Assembly (NCBI GenBank): GCA_032988165.1
Contig: JANTQF010000294.1
Coordinates: 1 to 44,802, forward strand
Length of the DNA: 44,802 nt
Direction: 5' to 3'
DNA from: Emmonsiellopsis sp. PD_33
Lineage: Eukaryota > Ascomycota > Eurotiomycetes > Onygenales > Ajellomycetaceae
Part shown: positions 1-10,272 of the stretch, one piece after another
Position numbering within the stretch: the stretch's first letter is position 1
How the letters are laid out: each line of letters begins with the position of its first letter
Position numbers and translations under genes: made by a program
The notes under the pieces: generated by a model
Told to the model about the DNA's origin: nothing
The model's input: only the letters and a program-made list of their open reading frames with translations
The model's database searches: none

Positions 1-18
1 TTACTTATTAACTAGTTA

Positions 19-335
19 TTAACTGGTAAATGACTAGTAATTGATCAGTTAAAAATATATACTTAAAAGCTATATATATAGCTTATATTTTCATTTTCAT
101 TAAGTATAAATTAACTAGTAGATGACTAGTAAAATACTAGTTAAAAATATATACTTAAAAGCTATATATATAGCTTATATTTTCATTTTCATTAAGTATA
201 AATTAACTAGTAGATGACTAGTAAAATACTAGTTAAAATATATACTTAAAAGTTATATATATAGCCTATATTTTCATTTTTATTAAGTATAAATTAACTG
301 GTAAATGACTAGTAAATGATCAGTTAAAATTTTAT
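19..335. repeat. Tandem repeat, 92-bp unit, about 3.4 copies
   Basis: Copies begin with TTAACTRGTA at 19, 111, 203 and 294, giving periods of 92, 92 and 91 bp; the fourth copy is cut off near 335. Each unit carries an AT hairpin (AGCTATATATATAGCT) inside a wider inverted pair (TATACTTA / TAAGTATA). The copies differ by only a few substitutions, so the array is fairly young or homogenised. It starts before or at the window edge, so its true length is unknown. Confidence 0.9.
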
Positions 336-520
336 ATCATATAATTAATAATTAATTAATTTTATTTTTCAGTATTTTTTGTGTAATAGCTTGTATTAAT
401 AAGAGGTTAACTGACCATATAAATTACACTAAGGAAGGTCAGTTGACTGACCTCACCTAGCATAGTCAGCTGACTGATTCTGATGGTCAGTTGAACTGTA
501 ACCTGAACTAACCTCCTCAC
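336..520. repeat. AT-rich edge with GTCAGT-type palindromes
   Basis: The AT-rich stretch ends here and normal composition begins near 500. A near-perfect palindrome, GGTCAGT-TG-ACTGACC, lies at 437-452. Related GGTTAACTGACC (about 403-414) and GGTCAGTTGAAC (about 484-495) flank it in inverted orientation. This resembles the edge of a transposable element, but I cannot assign a family. Confidence 0.45.
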
Positions 521-1276
521 CGCTCTCGGCTTCACCACCGGCCAACGTCACGCCAACTAACCACCCAACTAGCCACCATTGGTGCCCAAGACGCTGCCAA
601 CACAGCTTCAGCATCGTCGTCTTCCTTCTGCAAGACCGCCTTGCCACGCCCTACTTGTTCCAGCTAGGTGCCCGGCAGATTTCGGGGCTGCTACCAGCTC
701 CCTAAATGTGGCTGCGGGAAAAATGGCACGATCAGGAGAAAAGAATCCTTGCGATGATTGATCGAGTTATTACGGCTGTCCTCATCCGGATGACATGATG
801 TCTGCTATCTGTTTCACCACGAACAACCCCGGCGGATTGCTAGGAACCTGAGGCATAACTATGACCTTATTATTTGCCCTGGCACCATATCGCAGCGCCT
901 AGAAATATCTTCCTAGTTGAAGGGATCGGATAGGAGGTTCCAGAGAAATGCCCCCAGATGGACACAAATATAGCGCTGTATCCACTGAGATTCGCCAATA
1001 CAGATAGCAGAATTGCTATTTAAACTGGAGTCTGACGCTGGAAAATTATTGGTACTGTCCAATAGAGCCGTTTGGCACACGTCTTCCTGCATGGCCCAGC
1101 CCCCCTTTGCCCCCTCGCCTGCTTGAGCATCGTCATATCTCCGCTTAGTTCGTTTGCTATCGGTTTTCAATCCCACGAACTTATCGTTGCCTGCTATCTG
1201 CTGGGTTTTAATATATCTCAGTTTTGGAGATCCAAAACTCATCCTTTTCATAACCATCCCGTTTTCGACTATCTCA
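521..1276. other. Non-coding stretch upstream of the coiled-coil gene
   Basis: I see no convincing gene. The first part (about 500-700) has short open frames on both strands of repeat-like, pyrimidine-rich sequence that may be element debris. The rest presumably includes the promoter and 5' UTR of the gene at 1277. No clear TATA box is visible. Confidence 0.5.
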
Positions 1277-2332
1277 ATGAGGCCTGTGTACGGTATAATG
1301 TCGCCTCGAAGTCCATACAAACCATACGATCAGATCCCCCCAGGGAGTCCAGGGAGTCGTCCCCGATCACCCGCTCCCGGGTCTTTCCGCCCATTTCACT
1401 CTGATGGCGATGAGAGTAACCCCACCGAAGTCTTATATCGATGGATCAAAGGCGATAATAGTCCACGACGTAGCCGTCCATCCTCCAGCTACAGCACCCC
1501 AGCCGTCGACCATGCTTATCGGGTGACGGAAGTCAACCGGAACGATAACAGATTACCTATAGAGCAAGCACTGGTGCACAAAGAATTCCACATCGAAGCG
1601 CTACAGGGACAGGTCCGGAAACTTGTCAGCGAAAATGCGGCCGAGTGCGGCGTTCTCAACAATAGAATCAAGATCCTTCAGGTGGAGGTGGCTGCGCTTC
1701 GCCTGCGGCTGCACAGGACGGAAGATAACCTCCATAAAACGGACCAGACGAGGGCCGAACTTGAGGAGGAAGTCAAAGAGTTGCGCCAAACTGTTGGAGA
1801 ACAATCCCATGCCCTAGCATGCCACGAAGAGGTAAAAATGGAAGCTTTGGCGGCTCAGAAATCCGAGCTCGAGGAGTATTTCCAACGAATCAAAACCGAC
1901 GACCAGCGTGCCGCCACCCAGCGGCTAGAGGAGCGCGAGAAGAAGCTCCTAGCCGAGCTCAGCGAGATGCATTCCAGCGAGCTAGACAGTCTCCGAACCT
2001 CATACGCCAACGAGCTTCAGCATATTCAAACTGCCCACGCAGCTGCAGTTCACGAATTCCTCGCCAGATTAGAGGGGAAACTTGCCGCCTCGGAAAAGGA
2101 GAAGGAAGCAAATCACTTCGTCGCATATTTGGGGGAGAAGATCAGCCGAGCCCGGAGTAAAAGCATCACGAAAGAGAGAGGGGAAAATCATATTCTCGTA
2201 CGATGCAGGGAAATTATCAATGCGGGTAGACGGAGGTCGAAAAGCTCTACGAGCACCGAACTCGTCAAGAGTCAAGTCAGTTCTAGGCAAAGCAGCGTCA
2301 ACTGTACCTGCTCACACCGGGCAACGATATGA
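1277..2332 (+). CDS. Coiled-coil protein of unknown function, 351 aa
   Basis: This is a single-exon reading frame that I do not recognise as a named family. The first ATG in frame is at 1277 and a second is at 1298; the frame is open upstream to 1154 but has no ATG there. Residues 1-75 are rich in Pro, Ser and Arg (SPRSPYKPY, PGSPGSRPRSP) and look disordered. From about residue 95 to 290 the protein is a nearly continuous amphipathic coiled coil rich in Glu, Leu, Arg and Gln. The tail is basic and Ser-rich (RSKSITKERG, GRRRSKSSTST), possibly a phosphorylated or nucleic-acid-binding region. There is no signal peptide or membrane segment. The architecture would suit a scaffold or cytoskeletal adaptor, but that is inference only. 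Codon use and base composition match the neighbouring host genes. Confidence 0.75.
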   Translation: MRPVYGIMSPRSPYKPYDQIPPGSPGSRPRSPAPGSFRPFHSDGDESNPTEVLYRWIKGDNSPRRSRPSSSYSTPAVDHAYRVTEVNRNDNRLPIEQALVHKEFHIEALQGQVRKLVSENAAECGVLNNRIKILQVEVAALRLRLHRTEDNLHKTDQTRAELEEEVKELRQTVGEQSHALACHEEVKMEALAAQKSELEEYFQRIKTDDQRAATQRLEEREKKLLAELSEMHSSELDSLRTSYANELQHIQTAHAAAVHEFLARLEGKLAASEKEKEANHFVAYLGEKISRARSKSITKERGENHILVRCREIINAGRRRSKSSTSTELVKSQVSSRQSSVNCTCSHRATI

Positions 2333-2955
2333 TGATATTTCGGGGTTTTGTTTTAAAGGTGTTTGAGTTTCGGTGAGGGGGTTTTGCTGGAGTTTAGGAA
2401 AGAGATGGCTTTACTTCAGCCCCCATGGGCGATGGGGCGTTTGGTAAAGATAATGATATCAATGGCTTTTTCTTCCTTTTTGATCTGTTCTTGATTTGTT
2501 GTTTTGGGAAACATCTTCTCTCAAACTTCCGGCTTTCAGTTTGACACACGCGACTAGTTCTCTTGACAAACTGGGCCAACAGCAATCTCCTCTATTTTAT
2601 CTCTGCATGTACTACCCTATCGGGGGGAAAGTGTTCCAAGCAAACACTATGCTTTTTTAAGTCTCATTTTACCAGCAGTGCCTTGGAGCCAGTTTGTGAA
2701 TTGCTTTTATTCCTGGAAAGGCCCTAGTGTTCTGGAACAATGAAGGATGTTGGCCTAACAATATGCATCTTCCAGTTCTACCTTTTCTTCCTAAGTTCTT
2801 CAAATCTTCCAGCACTGGTCAATACTCATTTCCAGTGGGTTCTCTACCGACCAACACGACAGCTTAAAGTGAGCCTTTAGAACTTGCTCTTTTTAGTTAA
2901 CTATGTGACTACAGGAATGAGCTAACATGACCGCAGAGACCAAAAATAAGAAAAA
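2333..2955. other. Intergenic region, 623 bp
   Basis: It carries the 3' end of the coiled-coil gene and the promoter of the next gene. Composition is ordinary. No RNA gene, repeat or clear regulatory motif is seen. Confidence 0.6.
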
Positions 2956-4164
2956 ATGGACCCAGAAACCACCATCCGCCGCCCCTTCATGCGAGGCTGT
3001 TTCTTCGGCATGGCCATCTGCGAGATCCTCGCATCCGACTCAGAATACGGCAACTTGGGAGCAGAAACAACCATGACCCTTCGCATGGCGGAGGCACTAT
3101 GTACCGACGGCGCATTCCGAACCGACAATCTAAGCACCTATGTCAAGGAGCTCTTGCTGTGGTTTAAAGCGCCTAATTCGGGCATCAATAATGGGTATAT
3201 CAAGCATAGTATTGCGTTGGGGCTGAATGTTTGGGGGAGATATATGGCTACCACTTCTCCCTTAAGCATGGAGGAGGGAGGAGGACTTGGTATGGAGCAG
3301 ATGACGGTGAGGTTTCAGGAGGGACAGGAGGCGGTTAAGAATGAGCTTGGTCTTGTAAGTGGTTTGATTATTACTCTTATTTCCCCCCCGACCCCCTTTT
3401 TTTCTTTGGATGAACGGTATACTAATACTCCGTTGAATACATAGTTCAACAACGACGCCGCAGGCCTCACCAGAGTAGTCCCAGTTTCTTTGTGCTTCTT
3501 TTTCACCAACCGGGACAGTTTGGACCGTGGATGCGCATCCGTCTCTCGCCTCACGGCACTAACCCACCCACAACTACACATAACGCTTATATCCAGCACA
3601 TTCTCCCACCTCCTCTACTTCTCCTTCGTGATATTCAACGGCAACAACACAGCCCCAAACACGATGATCATCCGCATGACCAAACAAACCCTAGCCGAAA
3701 AATTCGCCTCCCAGGTTCGAGAGATTGAGCAGACCTATTCGTCCGAGCGGTACCAAATGTGGCAGAATCCCACGTCCTCGGAATATATCAAAAAGCAAAG
3801 CGCGATGTTCGTTGACAGGTTTAGACCATACACCACCATTGACGCATGGAAAGCTAGACAAGTCGCGGATCTAAACCCCACCGCGTCAGCGCTGGATACG
3901 TTTGAAGCGGCGCTCTGGTGCTTCTTTGCACGGGATACGTTTGCGGCGGGGGCGGTTGAGGCTACGAGTCTGGGTGGTGATGCGAAGACTATTGCGGCGG
4001 TTTATGGGGCGCTTGCGGGCGCGTATCATGGATATGATGCCATCCCGGCTGAGTGGGTTAGGGTGGTTGCTGAGCCGAAGGTGCTGGATGATGTTTCTGA
4101 GAGGCTGGGGAGATTGAGGGAGGGAGTAAATGCGGGGTTTGGTGTTGGATCAAGTATGATTTGA
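2956..4164 (+). CDS. ADP-ribosylglycohydrolase-fold protein, probable pseudoenzyme (372 aa; 2956-3354 joined to 3445-4164)
   Basis: The ATG at 2956 has a strong context (A at -3, G at +4). Exon 1 ends at 3354 in phase 0. The 90-bp intron (GTAAGT donor, TACTAATAC branch site, ATAG acceptor) runs 3355-3444. The joined protein follows the ADP-ribosylglycohydrolase pattern (family PF03747): an N-terminal motif with MTLRMAEAL, a middle part with NNDAAGLTRVVPVS and LTHP, and a C-terminal GGDAKT followed by GALAGAYHG and IPAEW. Active members bind two magnesium ions through an N-terminal DDT and a C-terminal GxDxD. Here the first reads AETT (residues 36-39) and the second GGDAKT (310-315, Lys314 replacing Asp). 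The usual GDA of the first motif is GMA. The fold seems kept but hydrolysis unlikely, so a binding role is the best guess. Nothing suggests gene decay: the frame is intact and codon use is normal. Confidence 0.8.
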
Positions 4165-4827
4165 ACTTTGTTAGTGCTGATGGCGACAGTATTTGATGCT
4201 GGCTGGAGGTATTGTTGTGGGCGGATTTGCTCTGAATATGTCGGGAGTTGGCATGGGGTAAGGGGAGTTCACTCATTGCAACCGAACGGTTGATTAGACG
4301 GTTTCTTTCAAGATACACGGATCTTCTGTCTGTTATTCGTACAGCGGCAATTGGCGAGCCAGGTTAAGACAGGTATGGAATGCGCAATAACCGTGAACAT
4401 CTGATCTTTTCTACTGTTAAAGGCGTAGCGTTTTCCGGTTAAGCAACGGGGGTGGACGTCGGATACTATGTACGACTTAGTCTATCATTTGAAATGTCAA
4501 GCTCAATCATTCAGCCGGAACTTTCCTATCGGATTGATATCCCGGAAAACATCCTCTAGTTATTTGCCTGCTTCGCTTATCAAGATCCTGAACTCCTTTG
4601 AACCCCTGAATCTATAGAAAATACTTTTTAGGGTTAACCCCCCCACGTGCCGCCGGACAATCTTTGCCCCGCCATATCGCAACATTTCGACCCCTCGATC
4701 CCGTAGCATTTTCAATCTCAGATAACTGCCACCACGTCTACGTTCTTCCGCTTATTTATCTGTTCTTTTTCTCTTATTCTAGCAGACCACAGCTTTCTGG
4801 CGAGGGAGATATATATACCCAGCAAAA
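4165..4827. other. Intergenic region and MTAP promoter
   Basis: This 663-bp stretch holds the 3' UTR of the upstream gene and the promoter and 5' UTR of the methylthioadenosine phosphorylase gene. Apart from the CACGTG box listed separately I see only a pyrimidine-rich tract (about 4745-4785) of the kind common upstream of fungal start codons. Confidence 0.6.
4644..4649. promoter_or_regulatory. CACGTG box upstream of the methionine-salvage gene
   Basis: A CACGTG palindrome lies 179 bp before the ATG at 4828. In yeast this is the Cbf1 core that marks sulfur and methionine genes. Its place ahead of a methionine-salvage gene fits such control, but one 6-bp match is weak evidence. Confidence 0.35.
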
Positions 4828-5959
4828 ATGGCCGCCCTACCAGACACATACAGCGGTACGTAGCCCCCCGTCAATCGATTTTTCCCGCACGGGGCTCGCA
4901 ACAACCCCCGCCCTTTACTCAAAAGGAGATATATATACTAATATACGAATCTCCAAGAACGCAGACCCCGTCCACATCGGCGTCATCGGCGGCACAGGCC
5001 TTAGAGAGCTGCCAAACTTCACACAAGTCGCCTCCCTCACCATCACCACACCCTGGGGTGCCCCCTCCTCGCCCATCACCATCCTCCACCACACCTGCTC
5101 GACAACAGGCAAAGTCGTCCCCGTCGCATTCCTCAGCCGCCACGGCCAACACCACCAATACGCACCGCACGAGGTGCCCGCGCGCGCCAACATTGCCGCT
5201 CTCCGCTCGATCGGCGTGCGGAGCATTGTTGCGTTTTCCGCCGTGGGCAGTTTGCAGGAGGTTATTAAGCCGCGGGACTTTGTGGTGCCCGATCAGGTTA
5301 TTGATCGGACCAAGGGGGTGAGGCCGTGGACGTTCTTTGAGGGCGGGGCCGTGGCGCATGTGGGATTTGCGGATCCGTTCGATGAGGAGATGGCCAAGGT
5401 GGTGAGGGCGTGCGGGCATAGTTTGGAGGGAGACGGGGTGGTGTTGCATGATCGGGGGACGCTGATTTGCATGGGTAGGGCTCTTGGTTTCCTTTGATTT
5501 CTTTTCATCTTTTATGTTTGTGGATGTTCATAACTAACCACCCGTTGATTTTCGCGATGATTAGAGGGTCCCCAATTCAGCACCCGCGCCGAAAGCAACC
5601 TGTACCGCAGCTGGGGTGGCAGCATAATCAACATGTCCTGCCTTCCCGAGTCCAAGCTTGCCCGCGAAGCTGAAATCGCATACCAGATGATCTGCATGTC
5701 GACCGACTACGACTGCTGGCATTCGTCCGAGGACGTGTCTGTTGAGATGGTCATGGCCAATATGAAAGCCAACTCAGTGAATGCGCGGAACTTCATTGGT
5801 GCGGTGCTGGATGAGTTGACGAAGGACAAGCACGCGGATCTTGTCCAGGGAAAGCATCTGGCGGGTTCCACGAGGTTTGGGCTCAGCACTTCGCCGGGCC
5901 ATTTGAGTGCAGAGGCGCTGTCGAAGCTTTCGTGGCTGTTCCCTGGGTATTTCAACTAG
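4828..5959 (+). CDS. S-methyl-5'-thioadenosine phosphorylase (310 aa; exons 4828-4855, 4965-5474, 5565-5959)
   Basis: It cleaves 5'-methylthioadenosine with phosphate to adenine and methylthioribose-1-phosphate, the entry step of the methionine salvage pathway, in the cytosol or nucleus. The 28-nt first exon encodes MAALPDTYS and splits the next codon. Intron 1 (4856-4964) has GTACGT, TACTAAT and CAG; intron 2 (5475-5564) has GTAGGG, CTAAC and TTAG. Both splices are phase 1 and rebuild the conserved protein. Family marks are GGTG (18-21), the phosphate-binding SRHG (67-70), EGPQFSTRAES (180-190), INMS (201-204) and the substrate-defining TDYDCW (226-231). The length is within the usual range (human about 283, fungal forms longer). 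It belongs to the purine nucleoside phosphorylase/MTAP family; the Asp pair in TDYD favours 6-aminopurine substrates. It is the orthologue of yeast Meu1 by description; I give no local gene name. Confidence 0.95.
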
Positions 5960-6457
5960 GGGTGAATGAAGGGGAGGGAAGCGGTTGGCGGGTTGCTAAT
6001 GGATTTATTTTCGGGTCTTGTGGATTTTGGGTTTGCCTTATGAGAATAGTATGGATAGACGGATTGAATATTTAAAAACATCTTTTTCAGACACGCCGTA
6101 CATTAAGATAAGAAACTAGATTCAGTGTCAAGCACTTTGAATATCTTCAAGGTCCTCCATCTTTCGCCATGGGGAAGCGATCAACAGGGCCAAGCGGGCT
6201 CCCCAGCATAACTAAGTCTGATCCGGGAAGCAGGGCCGTCAAGTTCACGAAGGAATGGGGGCAGCTAAGCGTGAAGAACCCACTCTTGCTCTCCAGTTCT
6301 GGTGTTCGGCTATGCCCCTTTATATTATGTGCGGTTCTTTTCTTCTCTTCTCTTTTCTTTTCTTTTTGTTTGGGAGGGGTCTTGTTGGGTGAAAAGAGAC
6401 ATCAATTTTCCTTTAAAAAATATACTAAAGTCAATCAGGAAATAAATATCTCCCAAC
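5960..6457. other. Downstream of MTAP to the island edge
   Basis: This holds the 3' UTR of MTAP, then about 300 bp of ordinary composition (6160-6340) and a pyrimidine-rich tract (6340-6372). The last CpG before the island is near 6332. A 126-codon open frame (6169-6549) crosses the inverted-repeat boundary and has no family resemblance, so I do not call it a gene. Confidence 0.55.
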
Positions 6458-6459
6458 TA

Positions 6460-6504
6460 CAGCAGTCTATAATGACAAATGTCTGTAACACAAAATTTTA
6501 TGTT
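6460..6504 (+). repeat. Left outer terminal inverted repeat, 45 bp
   Basis: It starts CAGCAGTCTATAATGA directly after TA at 6458-6459. It matches the reverse complement of 40407-40451 at 41 of 45 positions. All four differences are transitions of the RIP type. Similarity ends after ATGTT. Confidence 0.85.
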
Positions 6505-8300
6505 AATACAAAACACCACACAGCACTACACATATCAATAGGATGTTAATAAAATATTAGTAATCAGATTAGTAATTACCTAGTAATCTATTCCTACTAT
6601 AGAGTATAACTTCTATCTCTCACTTGCTACCTCAAGCTTCAACAACACCCAACACACCCAGTAAGAAAACTAGATGAATAAATCTACTCTTACTCATAGC
6701 TTATTCTATCTGTGCATACCTCTATTATTCAGCTCTAAATGTAGGTAGATCATTAGTATGTATGATATTATTACTCATAGAAAAATATATATATATAATA
6801 AACTTAATAATTTAAATAGCTAGGTTCTCTCATATAACCTACTTTCTATACAACCTGATCCTTCCTAAACAATATATATATCTCAGACTGTGTGAGTAAA
6901 TTCAGGTTGAAATCATCTAGTAGGTCCTATATATTATAAAGAATTTATTTAATTATAATCACTAGTTTTCATCTTTTCTCTTCATTTAGAATTGACAGAC
7001 ACACAGTTCTGAATGAGTAAATATTAGGGTAGAAAAGAAGTAGAATAAATTTACTTAGAATTTATATTTTATTAGTTTTTATTTTAATCATACTAATGAA
7101 TTGAATTTTTGTAAGAATAAAGAGTAGAGAGAGGAAGATAAGAATTAATATATACTTTAAAGACTTAATAAAATATTCTATGAGATTTAAATGAGTTATA
7201 TATTATTTATTTTTAGTCCCTGCTGATCCAAGGAAAATAAATTATATTATATAATATATATCATTAGAAAAGATTCTTATATCTAACTTAATATAATAAT
7301 CTACAAGAAGATCCTTACTTCTACTTGTGATGATATATAATAAAAATAAAAGTAAAAATAGAGTATTTACTGTTAATTTATATGTTCTTGTGTGGCTTGA
7401 TAGAAAATCTGAAGAAATACTTCTTTTACTACTATTTTCTAAGAATAGGTAAATAACTGTTGATAAAAGCTAAAAAAGAATTAATAATAGAAAGTAGCTA
7501 TACTTATTACTTCTTAATTAGATCCTTCTGATAGAGTGACATTATTTTAGTTGTTTGAAGAATATAGAGGAATGGGTTTATAGCTTAGTATGTAATAAGA
7601 ATAGTTAAGAAATAAATTCAAACTTCTAATATAAATATATATATTCTGATCTTACTCTCTGATTATTATGAGCTTTCAGCTCTGGCTAATAAAATACATA
7701 ATACTAATAAGCTGGGAAGAAGGTGGTCCTTATAAAACTATTAAAATAAAAGGATATAGAGAGGTTATGTAGTGAGATACTCTGTAAGAAGGAAAAGTCT
7801 AGTAGAGGAAGATAAGAAGAATCAGTAAGATGATAGAAAAATAGTTAAAACTTAAAAAATAATATTATAATTATTCTATTAATCATCTATTAAGGCTCTT
7901 TAATTATATATCTTATAAAATGAATATTAATAGAGAATAGATTATTTTTATCCTTATCTCTCTTTAACTCATTATTGAAGTCTGGACTGGAAGCTGGTTA
8001 AACCATGAATATAGTATGAATAAAAAAAATCTTACTTTAGTTTAGTATAAATAGATTAATAATTATAACTATAGTAGTATTATTTCTCTTTAGCTATGAG
8101 GTCTATAGCTTTTAAAAACCTAGAAAGAAATAATACTACATGGTACTATCAGTATCCATTCATTAATATAGGTTAATATCTAACTTATTAACAGTAAGTC
8201 TGATGAAATGTCTAATGAAATTAATCTATTAGCTCAGTATATTAATATTATGATTACTGGCTTCAATCCCTTCTTCTTACTTATAAAGGCTGATAACTTC

Positions 8301-8420
8301 TCAAAAGAGAAGCATGCAATACCTCTAGTAGGGAGAAAAGTATATAGAATCTCTAAGAGGTAAGAGTTAATTCTAAGAAGTAAAGTATATAAGTTCTTAA
8401 GGGGAAAAGGATATATTTTA
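8301..8420 (+). repeat. Dispersed repeat, copy 1 of 3
   Basis: It shares the pattern AAAAGAGAAGC...TATATAGAATCTCTAAGAGG...GAAGTAAAGTATATAAG with copies at 9257-9350 and 24079-24194, all in the same orientation. Two copies lie left of the hAT element and one right of it, so the family probably belongs to the DNA into which the hAT jumped. Confidence 0.65.
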
Positions 8421-9256
8421 TCATAGGAAGTACTCTCATTATAAGTAGTATAATCATCTCTAATATATTATTTATACTCTAGTTTATTTTGCAACCTGTG
8501 ATTACTTCTAAACTATAAGATCTTGAGAAACTCCAAGTTTGCACATATATTATAAAATCCTCTAGATAAAGGCTGATAAAATCATTATTACTCTGACTAT
8601 ATATCTACTAATCATACTTTTCAGTATTACTAAGTAATTCCTTTAGTGCCTTACTTTTAATTGTGGCAGGTTGTGATGGCTCATCACTGTGATAAATTAA
8701 TTTTAAAAAGATTAGTAGTAGAGATAAGATATTAATAAGTGTGTCTAGTTTCTATCTAGAAAGTAATGATAATCTTTCTTATTTAAAATTAATAAACATA
8801 TAGTTTCAGATAGATAAACATTAAGATAGAAGAGAAATAGGTAATTCTGAGTTAAAATCATTCAGTAGGTTTTATATGCTATAAAGAATTTACTTATTTA
8901 CTGAAAAATTATTTATAAATAATATAATCAGTACAGTGTTTATAAAATGATCTTACTTTTACTGGGGATTCCACACTTCTAGTATTTAATATTTAAAATA
9001 CTGGTCTTTAGGTCTCTATTTAGCCTAGTAAAAAAACTAAAGGAATGGTCCTTTCATAAGGACAAGAAGAGCTAATGAGATGATAGAAAGTTAGTCAAGC
9101 TACACTAAAGTATTTAGCTAGTATTAACTATTCTCTTTCCTTCTAAATTTAGAAGCATTATATAGTAACTATATTTAGACATCCTTATTTATACTGTACA
9201 TGTTATCTTCCTCTTTTATTATCTGCTTTCCCCTCTTCTGATGATCTAGACACTTT

Positions 9257-9350
9257 AAAAGAGAAGCATATAGAGCTCCCAGTGAGAAAAAAAGCATATA
9301 GAACCTCTAAGAGGTAAAGGTAAGTTCTGAGAAGAAAAGTACATAAATTT
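9257..9350 (+). repeat. Dispersed repeat, copy 2 of 3
   Basis: It is the same family as 8301-8420, recognisable by GAGAAGCATATAGAG, ATATAGAACCTCTAAGAGG and CTGAGAAGAAAAGTACATAA in the same order and spacing. Confidence 0.65.
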
Positions 9351-9972
9351 AAACTTAATGAGATTATTAGTGATATCCTTATATCCTCTAATTATAACTA
9401 ACTAAAATGGAAATATCTTTAACTTCAAGTATTTCAGTAGATATTCTAATCAAAAGGATCTAGAATTCCAGAAAATATCTTCAACTTGAAGGACCTAGAA
9501 AAGTAAACCTATAAACTATTTAAGGTTTATTGCTAGATATATTATGAGTTAGCTAAGTAAGAATTGTAAATTAATGCCTAACTTATCTACAGTAAGATTA
9601 ATATAATAATTAATATAATTAGAAATATCTAGTATTCTCTAACTGTTCAGTCATACTTCTTAATGATCTTACTCAATTTAATGATTAGATGTTAGAATAA
9701 ATAAGTTTCTGATTCATCTAAACTTTAGAATGTGATGATAGCAATTAATTAACTAAATTATTTCATTAAAATTAATATATTATTAAGAGTGTCATTAGAT
9801 GAACTATCATTTTAAAGTGAGTAATATAATATAATAGCTATTCTTATTTAATAAGCTTTTCATTGAGACTCATTCTTATAAGGACTACTGTCTAGTTGAG
9901 ATTGAATGATCTAATGATGAGTTTGATGATCTATATCTTACTAGGTAAATTTATAAGTTATAGTATTATTAA

Positions 9973-9980
9973 ACTCTAAT
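9973..9980 (+). repeat. hAT target-site duplication, left (ACTCTAAT)
   Basis: It is identical to 23423-23430 and immediately abuts the 15-bp terminal inverted repeat. Confidence 0.92.
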
Positions 9981-10272
9981 TAGAGTGCAGACAAGTCTGA
10001 GTTGAGTTGATTATATATACTTTTGAGTTAAGTTACTCATAAATCTATAATCTTTCAAGCTGAGTTCAAGCTAAATATATATTGAACTCAACTCAATTCA
10101 AGTTGTCAATGAGAACTCTTAAGCTGAATATTTATTAAATAACATCCAGAATCAATCCAAATAATTTCAAGTTAATTTGAGTCAGTACATGAAGACTATT
10201 TTCATTATATTCTAATTAGCAATCATCCTATCAAACATTCATATTAAAATTTAAAAATCCCAATACTAATAA

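Larger units (their letters stand above)
6505..9972. repeat. AT-rich debris with a partly duplicated block
   Basis: I recognise no gene. The block near 6893-8420 is repeated in shortened form at about 8842-9350: 6893-6952 resembles 8842-8900 (hallmark ATTATAAAGAATTTA / GCTATAAAGAATTTA), a stretch near 7800 resembles one near 9060, and 8301-8420 resembles 9257-9350. These are likely two decayed copies of one unidentified element. Confidence 0.5.

Noticed and set aside
453..647. Minus-strand 64-codon open frame
   Set aside because: Repeat-like pyrimidine-rich DNA, no recognisable domain, and open frames overlap on both strands.
1154..1276. Hydrophobic N-terminal extension of the coiled-coil gene
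   Set aside because: The frame is open, but the extension starts at a TTG codon. The first ATG is at 1277, so the hydrophobic stretch is most likely 5' UTR.
6169..6549. 126-codon plus-strand frame
   Set aside because: It runs across the outer inverted repeat boundary at 6460 and has no family resemblance.
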